Assembly (NCBI RefSeq): GCF_002303925.1
Contig: NZ_MRCS01000031.1
Coordinates: 1 to 64,000 of the forward strand
Length of the DNA: 64,000 bases
Reading direction: 5' to 3'
DNA from: Pseudomonas sp. ACN8
Lineage (GTDB): Bacteria; Pseudomonadota; Gammaproteobacteria; Pseudomonadales; Pseudomonadaceae
The translations under genes were made by a program, and so were the position numbers. The number at the start of each line of letters is the position of its first letter. Positions within the stretch are counted from its first letter, which is position 1. A model generated the notes under the pieces. The model was not told the origin of the DNA and searched no databases. It worked only from the letters and a program-made list of their open reading frames with translations. Positions 6,997-16,604 of this stretch are shown here, in pieces.

Positions 6997-7959
6997 TTAT
7001 GTATTTGATACGCATGTAGATATTTTTAGCTGATGTTCAGCTTTCACGGTGCTGATGAAGGCTTGCATCGCTGATGACATAATTCGATGCCGACGAGTGA
7101 TCAGGCCGAACGGCGGCAACCGCGGTTCGACGCTGATCGGCAGAATGGCCAGCAGGTGACGTCCAGGGTAGTCGTCGACCACGGAGAGCGGTGTAACGCC
7201 GAGCATGTCGGTCTGTTGGATCAGTGACAGTAGGGTCATGATCGACGTGGTTTCGACGATACTGCTGGGGACATCGACCCGCGCGTTGTGAAATACCTGG
7301 TTGATAATAGTGCGCATTGGGCTGGGTTGTTGTTGCAAAACCCAGGTCATGTTCTGCAGTTCTCCCCAAGTCAATTGGGTGGCTTGAGCCAAGGGGTTTT
7401 GCGCGCCCGCGATGACACATAGTTGCTCTTCGCCAAGGCTGTCGAACAGCAGCTCTTCGGCCCGCGCTCCCGGTGGAATCCTTCCTAGAACCAAGTCCAG
7501 CTGATCCTGAAGCAACGCGTTCACCAGTACGTCGCTGGTGTCGACCTGGATGCTCATGGACAGTCGTGGATGGCTTTTCTTCAAGGTTGCAATAGTCCGC
7601 GTCAGTAAGCCCGAGGCTAGAGCAGGAATGGCCCCGACGGAGACCCGGCCAAGATTGCCGGATTCCAGCGCAACCAACTCTTCACGCATGCCACTGAGCT
7701 CGGCGAAGACCATACGAGCGTAGTAAGTAACTGTTTCTCCGAACGGTGTTGGGCGCATGCCACGAGATAAACGCTCGAACAGTTCGACACCGAGTACTCC
7801 CTCGGCCTCATGCAACATTTTGGTCGCTGCCGGTTGGGTCATGCCGATATTTTCGGCGGCACGGCGTAGAGATCCAAACTCCTCCAAGGCGAGCATCAGC
7901 CGCAATTGGCGCAGGCGCAAACGGCTGTGGATCACGCTGGCATCGGGAATTCGGGTCAT
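6997..7959 (-). CDS. LysR-family transcriptional regulator
   Basis: A 320-residue regulator with an N-terminal winged helix (about residues 17-75: LRLMLALEEFGSLRRAAENI, TQPAATKMLHEAEGVLG) and a C-terminal ligand domain with the usual G-x-x-P-A-L start (VGAIPALASGLL). The residue pattern resembles the GbpR/PcaQ-type branch of LysR proteins that bind sugar or aromatic acids. The ATG at 7959 is chosen over an upstream TTG at 7974; neither has a strong ribosome-binding site. It is divergent from the sugar-acid catabolic genes and separated from them by about 400 bp, so it most likely controls them with a pathway compound as inducer. Confidence 0.9.
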   Translation of the reverse strand: MTRIPDASVIHSRLRLRQLRLMLALEEFGSLRRAAENIGMTQPAATKMLHEAEGVLGVELFERLSRGMRPTPFGETVTYYARMVFAELSGMREELVALESGNLGRVSVGAIPALASGLLTRTIATLKKSHPRLSMSIQVDTSDVLVNALLQDQLDLVLGRIPPGARAEELLFDSLGEEQLCVIAGAQNPLAQATQLTWGELQNMTWVLQQQPSPMRTIINQVFHNARVDVPSSIVETTSIMTLLSLIQQTDMLGVTPLSVVDDYPGRHLLAILPISVEPRLPPFGLITRRHRIMSSAMQAFISTVKAEHQLKISTCVSNT

Positions 7960-8354
7960 GGTTCGGCTCGGCAATGAAGGGGCGGCAAGCCTGGAAGAAT
8001 TCCGGTGCTGCCAGTGGTTGCTGTTCAGGTAGCCATTTTTCCATCATTAAACGTGGAGGCGTCTAGTCAAAAAAATAAATACGGTGATAGCCAGCGGTTA
8101 TGTCGGAGCTTGTAAAAAGTTTCATTGTAGGCAGCAGAAGGTGGAGATGGGACCTTTTATGGAGGCGAGTTACCCAGCGCAGGTTAGGGTCATGTGGTTA
8201 GTTTTTTCGCTTATATCCTGAGGTAATCACCCTATCAGAAGCTTTGATTAGACGGTTATCACCTGTTCTCCGATAGTTCGTCCTACCGGGAGGCGGGAAA
8301 GCAGTTATGCCTTCATTCGCCTTAACTATAAAAACAAAGGCTGAGGTGTGCGTC
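7960..8354. promoter_or_regulatory. Divergent promoter region of the sugar-acid locus
   Basis: About 395 bp between divergent starts hold AT-rich tracts around 8050-8110 and 8195-8260. By LysR convention, T-N11-A operators should lie here. I cannot single out one operator confidently. Confidence 0.5.
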
Positions 8355-9407
8355 ATGGCCCATTCAAGTGCTGATCAGCGCGAGCTGTCAGACGACCTGC
8401 AATCGTACAAACCGAAAATCGCCCTGGTCCTGGGTGACCCGGCGGGTATCGGTCCGGAGCTGATCGCCCGCTTGCTCGCCGAGCCGGACGTGCGCTCCAA
8501 AGCCCATCTGTTGTTGATCGCCGACGAGGCGCAGATGCGCATTGGCATGGACATCGCTGGTTGCACCTTTCCTTACCGCACCATCGATTCACTGGAGACC
8601 CTGGACTTCAGTGATGACACCCCGCTGTTCTATCAATACCGCGGCGCGGCGCAGGGCGAGTTCCCGCGTTCCGAGGCCAGTGCTATCGGTGGTCAGTACT
8701 GTCTGGACACTCTGGAAACAAGTTTGCGCCTGACTCAGCAGGGGTTCACTGACGCACTGCTGTTTGGCCCGTTGAACAAGACCTCGTTGCACATGGCGGG
8801 CATGACCCATAGCGACGAGCTGCACTGGTTCGCCGAGTACCTGGATTTCCACGGACCGTTCTGCGAGTTCAACGTGCTCGACAACCTCTGGACTTCGCGA
8901 GTGACGTCTCATGTGGCACTCGCCGAGGTGCCGGGGCTGCTCAGTCAGGCCAGGGTCGTGGAAGCCATCGAGCTGATCGACACGGCGCTCAAACGTAACG
9001 GCCTTGCCAAGCCGCGGATCGGCGTTTGTGGCCTCAACCCGCACAACGGTGACAACGGCAGTTTCGGCCGCGAGGAGCTCGACATCATCGGCCCTGCGGT
9101 GAAGACCGCACGGGAGGCGGGCATCGACGCCGATGGCCCTTATCCGGCCGACACCATTTTTCTCAAGGTCCAGGGCGATGCCAAAGCCTTCGATGCGGTG
9201 GTGACCATGTACCACGACCAAGGACAGATCGCGATCAAGTTGATGGGGTTCTCCCGCGGCGTGACGGTGCAGGGTGGATTACCGATTCCCATCACCACAC
9301 CGGCGCATGGCACCGCCTTCGATATCGCAGGGCAGGGCAAGGCCAATGTCGGAGCCATCCGCCAGGCTTTCGAGATTGCCTGTCGGATGGGAAGCGGTCG
9401 ACGTTAA
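8355..9407 (+). CDS. pdxA2: PdxA2-type 4-phosphate-threonate/erythronate dehydrogenase family protein
   Basis: A 350-residue member of the PdxA family, NAD-dependent decarboxylating dehydrogenases acting on 4-phosphorylated hydroxyacids. Visible motifs are LVLGDPAGIGPEL near the N-terminus, GPLNKTSLHMAG, and the metal-site segment MYHDQGQIAIKLMGF. The His of the vitamin-B6 enzyme's GHTE motif is in a variant context (GMTHSDEL), as in catabolic PdxA2 proteins that oxidise 4-phospho-D-threonate or -erythronate. The ATG at 8355 follows GAGGTG; an upstream in-frame ATG (8307) has poorer context. The usual partner kinase (DtnK/DUF1537) is not in the window, so the substrate stays open. It is the first gene after the LysR-controlled promoter. 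Confidence 0.85.
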   Translation: MAHSSADQRELSDDLQSYKPKIALVLGDPAGIGPELIARLLAEPDVRSKAHLLLIADEAQMRIGMDIAGCTFPYRTIDSLETLDFSDDTPLFYQYRGAAQGEFPRSEASAIGGQYCLDTLETSLRLTQQGFTDALLFGPLNKTSLHMAGMTHSDELHWFAEYLDFHGPFCEFNVLDNLWTSRVTSHVALAEVPGLLSQARVVEAIELIDTALKRNGLAKPRIGVCGLNPHNGDNGSFGREELDIIGPAVKTAREAGIDADGPYPADTIFLKVQGDAKAFDAVVTMYHDQGQIAIKLMGFSRGVTVQGGLPIPITTPAHGTAFDIAGQGKANVGAIRQAFEIACRMGSGRR

Positions 9408-9462
9408 GTCGAAAGTACCGCGTACCGATCCAGTGTTCCGCTAAAACAATAAGAGGTACCCG

Positions 9463-10749
9463 ATGATGAACACCAGCACGCTTACCGCCGCAGACAGTCC
9501 GGCTATCCCCACTAGACGTTGGTTGAGGGTTATCCCGCCAATACTGATTACCTGCATCATTTCCTACATGGACAGGATCAACATTGCCTTTGCCATGCCC
9601 GGCGGCATGGCGACGGAGTTAGGCATTACTGCCAGCATGATGGGATTGGCCGGCGGCATCTTCTTTATCGGTTATCTGTTTCTGCAAGTGCCCGGTGGAA
9701 AGCTGGCCGTGCACGGCAGTGGCAAAAAGTTCATTGGCTGGTCGTTGTTGGCCTGGGCCGTCATCTCGGTATTGAGTGGTTTGGTCACCAACCACTATCA
9801 ACTGCTGTTTCTGCGCTTTGCCCTGGGGGTGGCCGAAGGCGGCATGCTCCCGGTGGTGCTGACAATGATCAGCAATTGGTTCCCGGACAAGGAGCGCGGG
9901 CGTGCCAATGCCATCGTGATCATGTTCGTTCCGTTGGCCGGGATCATCACCGCACCCTTGTCAGGCTGGATCATTTCCGCTTTGGACTGGCGCATGTTGT
10001 TCATCATCGAAGGACTACTGTCGGCCGTGGTGATGGTGTTGTGGATGCTGACAGTTAGTGACCGTCCGCAAGAGGCGAAATGGATCTCCAAAGAAGAGCA
10101 GGACTATCTGATCACGACATTGCGCGAAGAGCAGCGTGCTATCCAGGGTAAAGAGGTCGGAAGCGTTTCGTTAAAGGCAGTACTGGGCGACAGAACCATG
10201 TGGCATCTGATCGCGCTGAACTTCTTCTACCAGGCGGGCATTTACGGGTACACCTTGTGGTTGCCGACCATCCTTAAAGAGTTAACCCATACCGGCATGG
10301 GCATGGTGGGCATGTTGGCCATCCTGCCGTATCTGGGGGCCATGTTCGGCATGCTGCTGTTCTCCAACCTGTCTGATCGCAGCGGCAAGCGCAAAGTGTT
10401 CATCGTAGTGCCGCTGGCATGCTTCGCGCTGTGCCTGTTTCTCTCCGTTACTCTGCGAGAACACATGTGGTGGTCCTTCGCCGCGCTAGTCGGCTGTGGG
10501 GTCTTTCTTCAGTCGGCAGCCGGGGTGTTCTGGACCATTCCAGCGAAGTTGTTCAGTGCTGAAGTAGCTGGCGGCGCACGGGGTGTGATCAATGCCCTGG
10601 GTAACCTGGGTGGCTTCTGCGGACCTTATTTCGTCGGCGTCCTGATCTCCCAGTATGACCAGAGTGTCGGCGTCTACAGCCTGGCGATATCGGTGGCACT
10701 GGCTGCATTGCTAGCGTGGATCCTGCCAGCCAAATGCGACAAAGCTTAA
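9463..10749 (+). CDS. MFS transporter, anion:cation symporter family
   Basis: This 428-residue, 12-segment inner-membrane symporter belongs to the ACS branch (hexuronate, galactarate, phthalate, tartrate carriers). Typical features are the first-helix motif ISYMDRINIAFAMPGG, the loop-2 motif GGKLAVHGSGKKFIGWSLL, and a long central loop between segments 6 and 7 (about residues 200-235). AGAGG precedes the tandem ATGs. It lies 55 bp after the PdxA2 gene, in the same operon. With the ABC importer downstream, the locus has two uptake routes, perhaps for an acid and its parent sugar. Confidence 0.9.
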   Translation: MMNTSTLTAADSPAIPTRRWLRVIPPILITCIISYMDRINIAFAMPGGMATELGITASMMGLAGGIFFIGYLFLQVPGGKLAVHGSGKKFIGWSLLAWAVISVLSGLVTNHYQLLFLRFALGVAEGGMLPVVLTMISNWFPDKERGRANAIVIMFVPLAGIITAPLSGWIISALDWRMLFIIEGLLSAVVMVLWMLTVSDRPQEAKWISKEEQDYLITTLREEQRAIQGKEVGSVSLKAVLGDRTMWHLIALNFFYQAGIYGYTLWLPTILKELTHTGMGMVGMLAILPYLGAMFGMLLFSNLSDRSGKRKVFIVVPLACFALCLFLSVTLREHMWWSFAALVGCGVFLQSAAGVFWTIPAKLFSAEVAGGARGVINALGNLGGFCGPYFVGVLISQYDQSVGVYSLAISVALAALLAWILPAKCDKA

Positions 10750-10786
10750 GCCAACTATCTGCGCATAACGAATGAGGAATCAAACC

Positions 10787-11713
10787 ATGAGTCAGGAAAT
10801 TCTTTTGCTGGTGCAGAAGTGCGCCCACACCTTCAGTTTCTACGACGTCGCCAGCGGCGAAGCCATCAAGCACATTCGCCTGCCGGACTTCCCCCACGAG
10901 TTCGTCGTCGACTCGCAGAACCGTTTTGCTTATGTCGGTCACTACGGCATCGAGACTTCCAGCCATAAAGGCGAGGGCGGCTGCTCGGTGTTTGTCATCG
11001 ATCTGGAGAAGGGTGAGCATGTGCGCACCCTGGACATCTGGCCGTACTTTCGTCCGCACGGCTTGGCGATGGACCAGCAGGACCGTCTCTACGTACTCAG
11101 CGAAGGGCACTCGACCCTGCTGATTTTCGACCAGCCGCACCTGCGAGATGTACCTGACCGGGCAATCCCTTCAGGCGGCTACAAGAGTCACCTGATGGCA
11201 CTGACCCGTGACGGTGAAACGGGCTTTGCGCTCAATCTGTTGAGCAACACCGTGACCCGCCTTAAGCCTCAGGACCCGACTATCGCACCGCTGCCGCTGC
11301 AGCCCGGCAGCCAGCCCGAAGGCAACTGCTTCAGCCAGGACGAGCGCACGCTTTACGTGACCACCCGTGGCGACAACAGCATCGTCGCCATCGATGTGGA
11401 GACCCTGCAGGTCGTGCATCGCGGTCGAACTGGCGCCGACCCGACGCGCATCTACCGTGATCGCCAGAATCGCCTCTTTGTGACCAACTACGGTGAACAG
11501 TCGATCTCGGTATTCAACGCTGATTTGCAGGAAATTCACCGTATCGAACTGGACAGTGCGGCTATCGCCATGAGCCTGCATCCGACCCGCAATCTGGCAT
11601 TCGTCACACTCAAGGATCAGCGAGTCGGCATGCTCAATCTGGACAACTGGACCTTCGAGCGCTACTTCGAAACCCTGCTCGAGCCGGATGTGTCGCAGGT
11701 CATCGTTCGCTGA
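10787..11713 (+). CDS. YncE/lactonase-like beta-propeller protein
   Basis: A 308-residue protein built of repeated ~40-residue blades (VDSQNRFAYVGHYG, MDQQDRLYVLSEGHST, FSQDERTLYVTTRGDNS, HPTRNLAFVTLKD), typical of YncE/6-phosphogluconolactonase-like seven-bladed propellers. It lacks a signal peptide when started at MSQEILLLV (10787, preceded by GAGGA), so it is probably cytoplasmic. Such proteins near sugar-acid enzymes often act as lactonases, but no catalytic residues can be assigned here. It sits 37 bp after the MFS gene and 87 bp before another lactonase-like gene. Confidence 0.7.
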   Translation: MSQEILLLVQKCAHTFSFYDVASGEAIKHIRLPDFPHEFVVDSQNRFAYVGHYGIETSSHKGEGGCSVFVIDLEKGEHVRTLDIWPYFRPHGLAMDQQDRLYVLSEGHSTLLIFDQPHLRDVPDRAIPSGGYKSHLMALTRDGETGFALNLLSNTVTRLKPQDPTIAPLPLQPGSQPEGNCFSQDERTLYVTTRGDNSIVAIDVETLQVVHRGRTGADPTRIYRDRQNRLFVTNYGEQSISVFNADLQEIHRIELDSAAIAMSLHPTRNLAFVTLKDQRVGMLNLDNWTFERYFETLLEPDVSQVIVR

Positions 11714-11800
11714 GCGTTGAATACGAAAACAACATGACCGCCGTGACGAATCCTTCATCGCGGTCTGCCAGACCAGACTGTGCTCCCAGGGGACAATGAA

Positions 11801-12757
11801 ATGCCACGCAGCCTGCACGAACGTCTGGGCCTGGAGGTGGAAGGCAACGCTCCCATCACCCTGATCGACGCCCACCACCACTTATGGGATCTGGATAGCC
11901 ATAGGTACCCCTGGCTACAGGAACCCGCGGACCCGGCGTTCTTTCTGGGTGATTACAGTGCGCTACGGCGTAATTACCTGGCGCCGGACTATCTCGCCGA
12001 CAGCGCCGGACACCGGGTACTGGCTACCGTGCACTGTGAGGCCGAGCATGATCGGGGCTTCCAGGTCGCGGAGACCCGTTGGGTCCATGAGCAACATGCG
12101 CGCTATGGCTTTCCCAATGCGGTGGTGGCGCATGTCTGGTTCCACCATGACAACTGCGAAGAGATTCTCAATGGTCATCTGAACTACCCGCTGCTGCGGG
12201 GTATCCGCAGCAAGCCGCTCACTGCGGCCAGCCCCGAACTGGCCGCCAGTGTGCGCGGCCAGCCGGGCAGCATGCAGGATCCGGCCTGGTTGCGCGGTTT
12301 CGCGCTACTGGCCAAGTACGGGTTGAGCTGGGACTTGCGCGTGCCTTACTGGCACCTGGCTGAGGCCGCGCAAGTGGCCGCGGCGTTTCCCCTGGTGCCG
12401 ATCGTGCTCAACCACATGGGCTTTCCCTGGGACCGTAGCGCCGCCGGTCTCGAAGGCTGGCGCAGTGGCATGCGGGCATTGGCGGCGCAGCCGAATGTCT
12501 GGGTGAAAGTGTCCGAGCTGGGTTTGCGCGATCAACCCTGGACGCTGGAAGGCAACCGCGTGGTGGTGCGCGAAACCCTGGAGCTGTTCGGTATTGAACG
12601 TTGCCTGTTTGCCAGCAACTTTCCGGTGGCCGGCTTACGTATCGGTTATGACGAGTTGGTGCGGTCCATGGATGCGATGCTCGAGGGTTACGACGCGGGG
12701 CAGCGTGAGGCTTTCTTCTGGCGAAACGCTCAGCGTTTTTACCGGATTACGCTGTAG
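11801..12757 (+). CDS. TIM-barrel amidohydrolase, probable sugar lactonase (COG3618)
   Basis: A 318-residue amidohydrolase-2 family protein. The metal-binding start DAHHHLWDLDSHRYPWL, a central HxxG region (VLNHMGFPWDR) and the late SNFPV segment are characteristic of the COG3618 branch, which includes L-fuconolactonase, L-rhamnono- and galactarolactonases and 4-sulfomuconolactonase. The ATG at 11801 is chosen because AGGGGA lies 8 bp upstream; the frame starts with a GTG at 11780. It probably hydrolyses a sugar-acid lactone in the cytoplasm. Together with the SMP-30 gene this gives two candidate lactonases in the locus. Confidence 0.85.
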   Translation: MPRSLHERLGLEVEGNAPITLIDAHHHLWDLDSHRYPWLQEPADPAFFLGDYSALRRNYLAPDYLADSAGHRVLATVHCEAEHDRGFQVAETRWVHEQHARYGFPNAVVAHVWFHHDNCEEILNGHLNYPLLRGIRSKPLTAASPELAASVRGQPGSMQDPAWLRGFALLAKYGLSWDLRVPYWHLAEAAQVAAAFPLVPIVLNHMGFPWDRSAAGLEGWRSGMRALAAQPNVWVKVSELGLRDQPWTLEGNRVVVRETLELFGIERCLFASNFPVAGLRIGYDELVRSMDAMLEGYDAGQREAFFWRNAQRFYRITL

Positions 12758-12792
12758 CGGGATGCAAAAATCATAATAAGGAAAACAACAAA

Positions 12793-14307
12793 ATGCTCAG
12801 TGAGTCACTGCAGTCTGCGGGATTGCCGCTCCTGTATTACGAGAATGTCAGCAAACGCTTTGGCCGAACCCTTGCGGTCAATCGGGTCAGCCTGCAAGTA
12901 GAGGCCGGCAGTGTGCTGGCCCTGCTTGGGGAGAATGGCGCGGGCAAATCTACCCTGATCAAAATGCTCGCTGGCGTACATGGCCTGGACGAAGGTCGCA
13001 TCCTGTTCAAGGGGCGGCCGATCGAGAGCGAGGCCGATCGCTGTGGTATCGCTTTCATCCACCAGGATCTTGGACTGATCGACTCGCTCAGCGCTGCAGA
13101 AAATATTGCGTTCAGTTGCGGTTTTTCTCGTCGCCTCGGTTTGATCGACTGGGCTCAGGTGCGGCGCAAGGCTCGCGAGGCGTTAGCGCTGGTGGATGGC
13201 AGCATCGATCCAGACACGCCGGTCGGAGAGCTGGAGCGTACGCAAAAATCCCTGATTGCCATCGCTCGGGCGCTGGCTATGGACGCCGAATTACTGATCC
13301 TCGACGAGCCGACCGCGAGCCTGCCGGCGGACGATGCCGAGCGTCTGTTCGAGGTGCTCAAGCGGTTGCGCGAGCGGGGTGTGGGGATGATCTATGTGTC
13401 GCACCGGTTGGACGAGATTTTTCGCGTGGCCGATCAGGTAGCGGTCATGCGCGACGGTCAGTTGGTGTGCCGCAAGGCTATCGCAGATACCGACCCGCAG
13501 GACCTGGTGCGACAGATCGTCGGCCGCGAGCCGGAGCAGCTTTATCTGGCCGCCCCGGTGCGCAATGGTCCGCTGGTGCTACAGGTGCAGGACTTGCAGA
13601 CCGGTCCGGTCGACGGGTTGTCCTTTGAGCTGCATGCTGGCGAGATTCTCGCGCTGGCCGGTTTGCGTGGTGCTGGTCAGGAACTCATCGGCCGTGCCTT
13701 GTTTGGTCTGCAACCCATGGTGGCGGGCCAAGTCCTGCTCGATGGTGCGCTGCTGCGTCCGACCTCCCCTCAGGCGGCCATGCGTGAAGGCCTCGGTCTG
13801 GTTGCTGGCGACCGCTGTGGAGAGTCGCTCACGATGCCGATGTCGGTGCGCGAGAATCTCTACCTCAATCCGGTAGCCAGTGGACTCGGACTCTTTGGCT
13901 GGATCGCCCCGCAGGGCGAGCGGCAACAAGCCGATGAGCTGGTCCGTCGATTTGGTGTGCGTCCCAACGATACCGAGTGTCCAGTGGAAACCCTTAGCGG
14001 CGGTAATCAGCAAAAGGTGGTAATGGCGCGTTGGCTGAAGATCACCGATCGCGTGCTGATTCTCGAGGAGCCTACGGCCGGGGTCGACGTTGGCGCCAAG
14101 GCTGAGATTTACCGGCTGATCCAGTGTGCGTTGGAGCAGGGGCTGGCGGTGTTGCTGATTTCCACCGACTTCGAGGAGGTGGCCAACATCGCCCACCGGG
14201 CACTGGTGTTCAGTCGCGCGAAAGTAGTTGCCAGCCTCGGCAAGGATCAGCTGTCGGTTAACAGCTTGCTTGAGTATGCCTCCGCCAGTGAACCAGCAGG
14301 CCATTGA
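12793..14307 (+). CDS. Sugar ABC transporter ATP-binding protein (two NBDs)
   Basis: A 504-residue RbsA/XylG-type fused ATPase. The first domain has Walker A GENGAGKST (46-54), Walker B LLILDEPTA and switch VSHRLDEI. Its signature is degenerate (GELERTQKS in place of LSxxQ). The second domain has a degenerate P-loop (GLRGAGQEL), a perfect signature LSGGNQQK and RVLILEEPTAGVDVGAK. Asymmetric domains of this kind are normal for the CUT2 family. It powers the permease encoded next with the binding protein after that. It is 35 bp downstream of the lactonase gene, with an AAGGA-type ribosome-binding site. Confidence 0.95.
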   Translation: MLSESLQSAGLPLLYYENVSKRFGRTLAVNRVSLQVEAGSVLALLGENGAGKSTLIKMLAGVHGLDEGRILFKGRPIESEADRCGIAFIHQDLGLIDSLSAAENIAFSCGFSRRLGLIDWAQVRRKAREALALVDGSIDPDTPVGELERTQKSLIAIARALAMDAELLILDEPTASLPADDAERLFEVLKRLRERGVGMIYVSHRLDEIFRVADQVAVMRDGQLVCRKAIADTDPQDLVRQIVGREPEQLYLAAPVRNGPLVLQVQDLQTGPVDGLSFELHAGEILALAGLRGAGQELIGRALFGLQPMVAGQVLLDGALLRPTSPQAAMREGLGLVAGDRCGESLTMPMSVRENLYLNPVASGLGLFGWIAPQGERQQADELVRRFGVRPNDTECPVETLSGGNQQKVVMARWLKITDRVLILEEPTAGVDVGAKAEIYRLIQCALEQGLAVLLISTDFEEVANIAHRALVFSRAKVVASLGKDQLSVNSLLEYASASEPAGH

Positions 14308-14388
14308 CGTTCGTTGACGGGTGGGCTGACTTGATCTGGCCGTGCGCCTCAGCCCTGTGCAAAAACCAATAACAATAGAAGGATTGCC

Positions 14389-15411
14389 ATGAAAACTGAT
14401 AACACCGCTCCGGTGATAAATCCGAGCGTTCTGTCCCGGGATTTTTCGCGCCTATTGCCGGTTTACGGTATGCCGGTATTGATGCTGTTTCTGATCCTGT
14501 TTTTCTCCGTGCTGCTACCGGATACCTTTCCGACGTTGCTTAACCTTAACTCGATCCTCAGCGACAAGGTGATCATCGCTATCCTCGCCTTGGCAGCGAT
14601 GATCCCCATGCTGACGAACAAGATCGATTTGACCGTTGGCTACGGAATTGTGCTTTGGCACATCCTGGTGATCAGCCTGCAAACCCGCTACGGCTTTTCC
14701 TGGCCTGCGGCGGTTCTGGTGGTCTTGGCCGCCGGCCTGCTGTTCGGGTTTCTGAATGGTCTGCTGGTGGAAATGGCAAAAATCGACTCGTTTATCGCCA
14801 CGCTCGGCACCGGCACGGTGATCTATGCCTTGGCGCTGTGGCACAGCGGTGGACGGCAGGTGTTCGGCGAGTTGCCCGACGGTTTCATCCAGCTCAATGG
14901 CGCCATGCTGTTTGGTTTGCCGGTCTGTGCCTTTTACGTCATGGGCCTGGCGCTGGTGTTGTGGGTGGTGACCGAGTTTCTGCCCATTGGCCGGTTTCTC
15001 TATGCCATCGGCGCTAACCCGCGAGCGGCCGAGTTGAACGGTATTCCCAGCCGCCGTTATGTGATCGGTGCCTTCATGGGGTCGGGCCTGCTGACTGCGG
15101 TGGCTGGCGTGCTACTGGCTTCCAAGTTACAAATCGGCCAAGCCAGCGTAGGTCTGGAGTTTCTGTTGCCGGCGCTGGTCGGTGCATTTCTGGGTTCCAC
15201 CACCATCCGTCCGGGACGGGTCAATGTCTGGGGCACGTTAATCGGTGTGGGTGTTCTGGCGGTGGGGATTGCCGGTATTCAGCAGTTGGGCGGGGCCTTC
15301 TTCGTCGAGCCACTGTTCAATGGCGTCACCTTGTTGCTGGCGATCGGTATCGCTGGTTATTCCGGACGTCGACGGACGCGCGTGCGCAATACACGTAGCG
15401 CAGCGAATTGA
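14389..15411 (+). CDS. Sugar ABC transporter permease (RbsC-like)
   Basis: A 340-residue inner-membrane protein with about nine to ten hydrophobic segments and the CUT2 permease signature region (GANPRAAELNGIPSRRYVIG), which docks on the ATPase. The late motif FLGSTTIRPGRVNVWGT is typical of ribose/xylose/arabinose permeases. A single permease gene implies a homodimer. It is transcribed with the ATPase and the binding protein. Confidence 0.93.
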   Translation: MKTDNTAPVINPSVLSRDFSRLLPVYGMPVLMLFLILFFSVLLPDTFPTLLNLNSILSDKVIIAILALAAMIPMLTNKIDLTVGYGIVLWHILVISLQTRYGFSWPAAVLVVLAAGLLFGFLNGLLVEMAKIDSFIATLGTGTVIYALALWHSGGRQVFGELPDGFIQLNGAMLFGLPVCAFYVMGLALVLWVVTEFLPIGRFLYAIGANPRAAELNGIPSRRYVIGAFMGSGLLTAVAGVLLASKLQIGQASVGLEFLLPALVGAFLGSTTIRPGRVNVWGTLIGVGVLAVGIAGIQQLGGAFFVEPLFNGVTLLLAIGIAGYSGRRRTRVRNTRSAAN

Positions 15412-15487
15412 TCTGCGCGCCAGAACTGGCGCGCTTCAGACCAACAAAAGCTCAAATATTTTTTCCACTCTTTCGGAGTAGAACGCT

Positions 15488-16594
15488 ATGACTTTGCCTG
15501 TTTTCAGTCGCACCCTGGTCTCCGGATTGCTTGCCCTGTCTGTCATGATGTCGGCGTTTGCCGATGATTTCGTCGAACAAGCCAAGCAGCGGATCGCCGA
15601 TGCAACTCAGCCTTGGCACCACTGGAATGGGCCGATCACCGGTCCGGCGGCTCAGGCCAACAAGCAAGTGCTGTTTGTCGCCGCGGATTTGCGCAACAGC
15701 GGCGTACTGGGGGTCAGCGAGGGGGTACAGGATGCTGCCAGAGCCATTGGCTGGAAGCTCCGAGTGCTGGACGGCCAGGGCAGCATTTCCGGGCGTACGG
15801 CTGCATTGAACCAGGCCCTCGCACTGAAGCCCGACGGCATCATTCTTGGCGGCTTCGATGCCCATGAACAGGCTGCTGCCATCAGCAAGGTTCGCGCGGC
15901 GAACATTCCGATGGTGGGCTGGCACGCCGGGCCAGGGGCCGGTGCAATGCCCGCGGAGGGACTGTTCGTCAATGTCACCACTGACCCGACCGAGGTTGCC
16001 AAAATCGCGGCTTATTACGCCGTGGCGCAATCCGACGGCAAGGCCGGCGTGGTGATCTTTACCGACTCGCTGTACACCGTCGCGACCGCCAAATCGGACG
16101 CCATGGCTCAAGTGATCAAGCAATGCTCCGGTTGTTCGTTGCTGGAGGTGCAAGACACGCCATTAGCCGAAACCTCGACGCGCATGCCGCAACTGACCAC
16201 CTCGCTACTGCAGCGTCATGGTGACAAGTGGAACTACGCGCTGGGCATCAACGACCTGTATTTCGACTTCATCGGTCCATCTCTGAGTCGGGTGGGACGC
16301 AAGCCCGACCAGCCGCCTTTCAGCCTGTCGGCCGGGGACGGCAGCGAGTCGGCATTCCAGCGCATCCGCAAGTCTCGCTATCAGGTAGCGACAGTGCCGG
16401 AGCCACTCAACCTGCACGGTTGGCAGTTGATTGACGAACTGAACCGGGCCTTCGCCGGCGAGCAGCCAAGCGGCTATGTGACCGCGGTGCACCTGGTAAC
16501 ACCGCAGAACGTGGAGTTCGACGGTGGGGAGCGCAACACCTTCGATCCGGACAATGGCTACGCCGCGGCTTACAGCAAAATCTGGAAGCATTAA
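15488..16594 (+). CDS. Periplasmic sugar-binding protein of the ABC importer
   Basis: A 368-residue protein with a clear signal peptide (about residues 1-22, cleavage after MSAFA) and a type I periplasmic-binding fold (LALKPDGIILGGFD, VGWHAGPGAG, FTDSLYTVATAKSDA, ALGINDLYFDF). It belongs to the ribose/xylose-binding class and delivers substrate to the permease. GGAG precedes the ATG. It is longer than RbsB (~296 residues) by about 70, mostly at the N-terminal linker and a middle insertion. It is followed 10 bp later by the SMP-30 gene. The exact sugar cannot be assigned. Confidence 0.92.
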   Translation: MTLPVFSRTLVSGLLALSVMMSAFADDFVEQAKQRIADATQPWHHWNGPITGPAAQANKQVLFVAADLRNSGVLGVSEGVQDAARAIGWKLRVLDGQGSISGRTAALNQALALKPDGIILGGFDAHEQAAAISKVRAANIPMVGWHAGPGAGAMPAEGLFVNVTTDPTEVAKIAAYYAVAQSDGKAGVVIFTDSLYTVATAKSDAMAQVIKQCSGCSLLEVQDTPLAETSTRMPQLTTSLLQRHGDKWNYALGINDLYFDFIGPSLSRVGRKPDQPPFSLSAGDGSESAFQRIRKSRYQVATVPEPLNLHGWQLIDELNRAFAGEQPSGYVTAVHLVTPQNVEFDGGERNTFDPDNGYAAAYSKIWKH

Positions 16595-16604
16595 GGACCG
16601 AGCC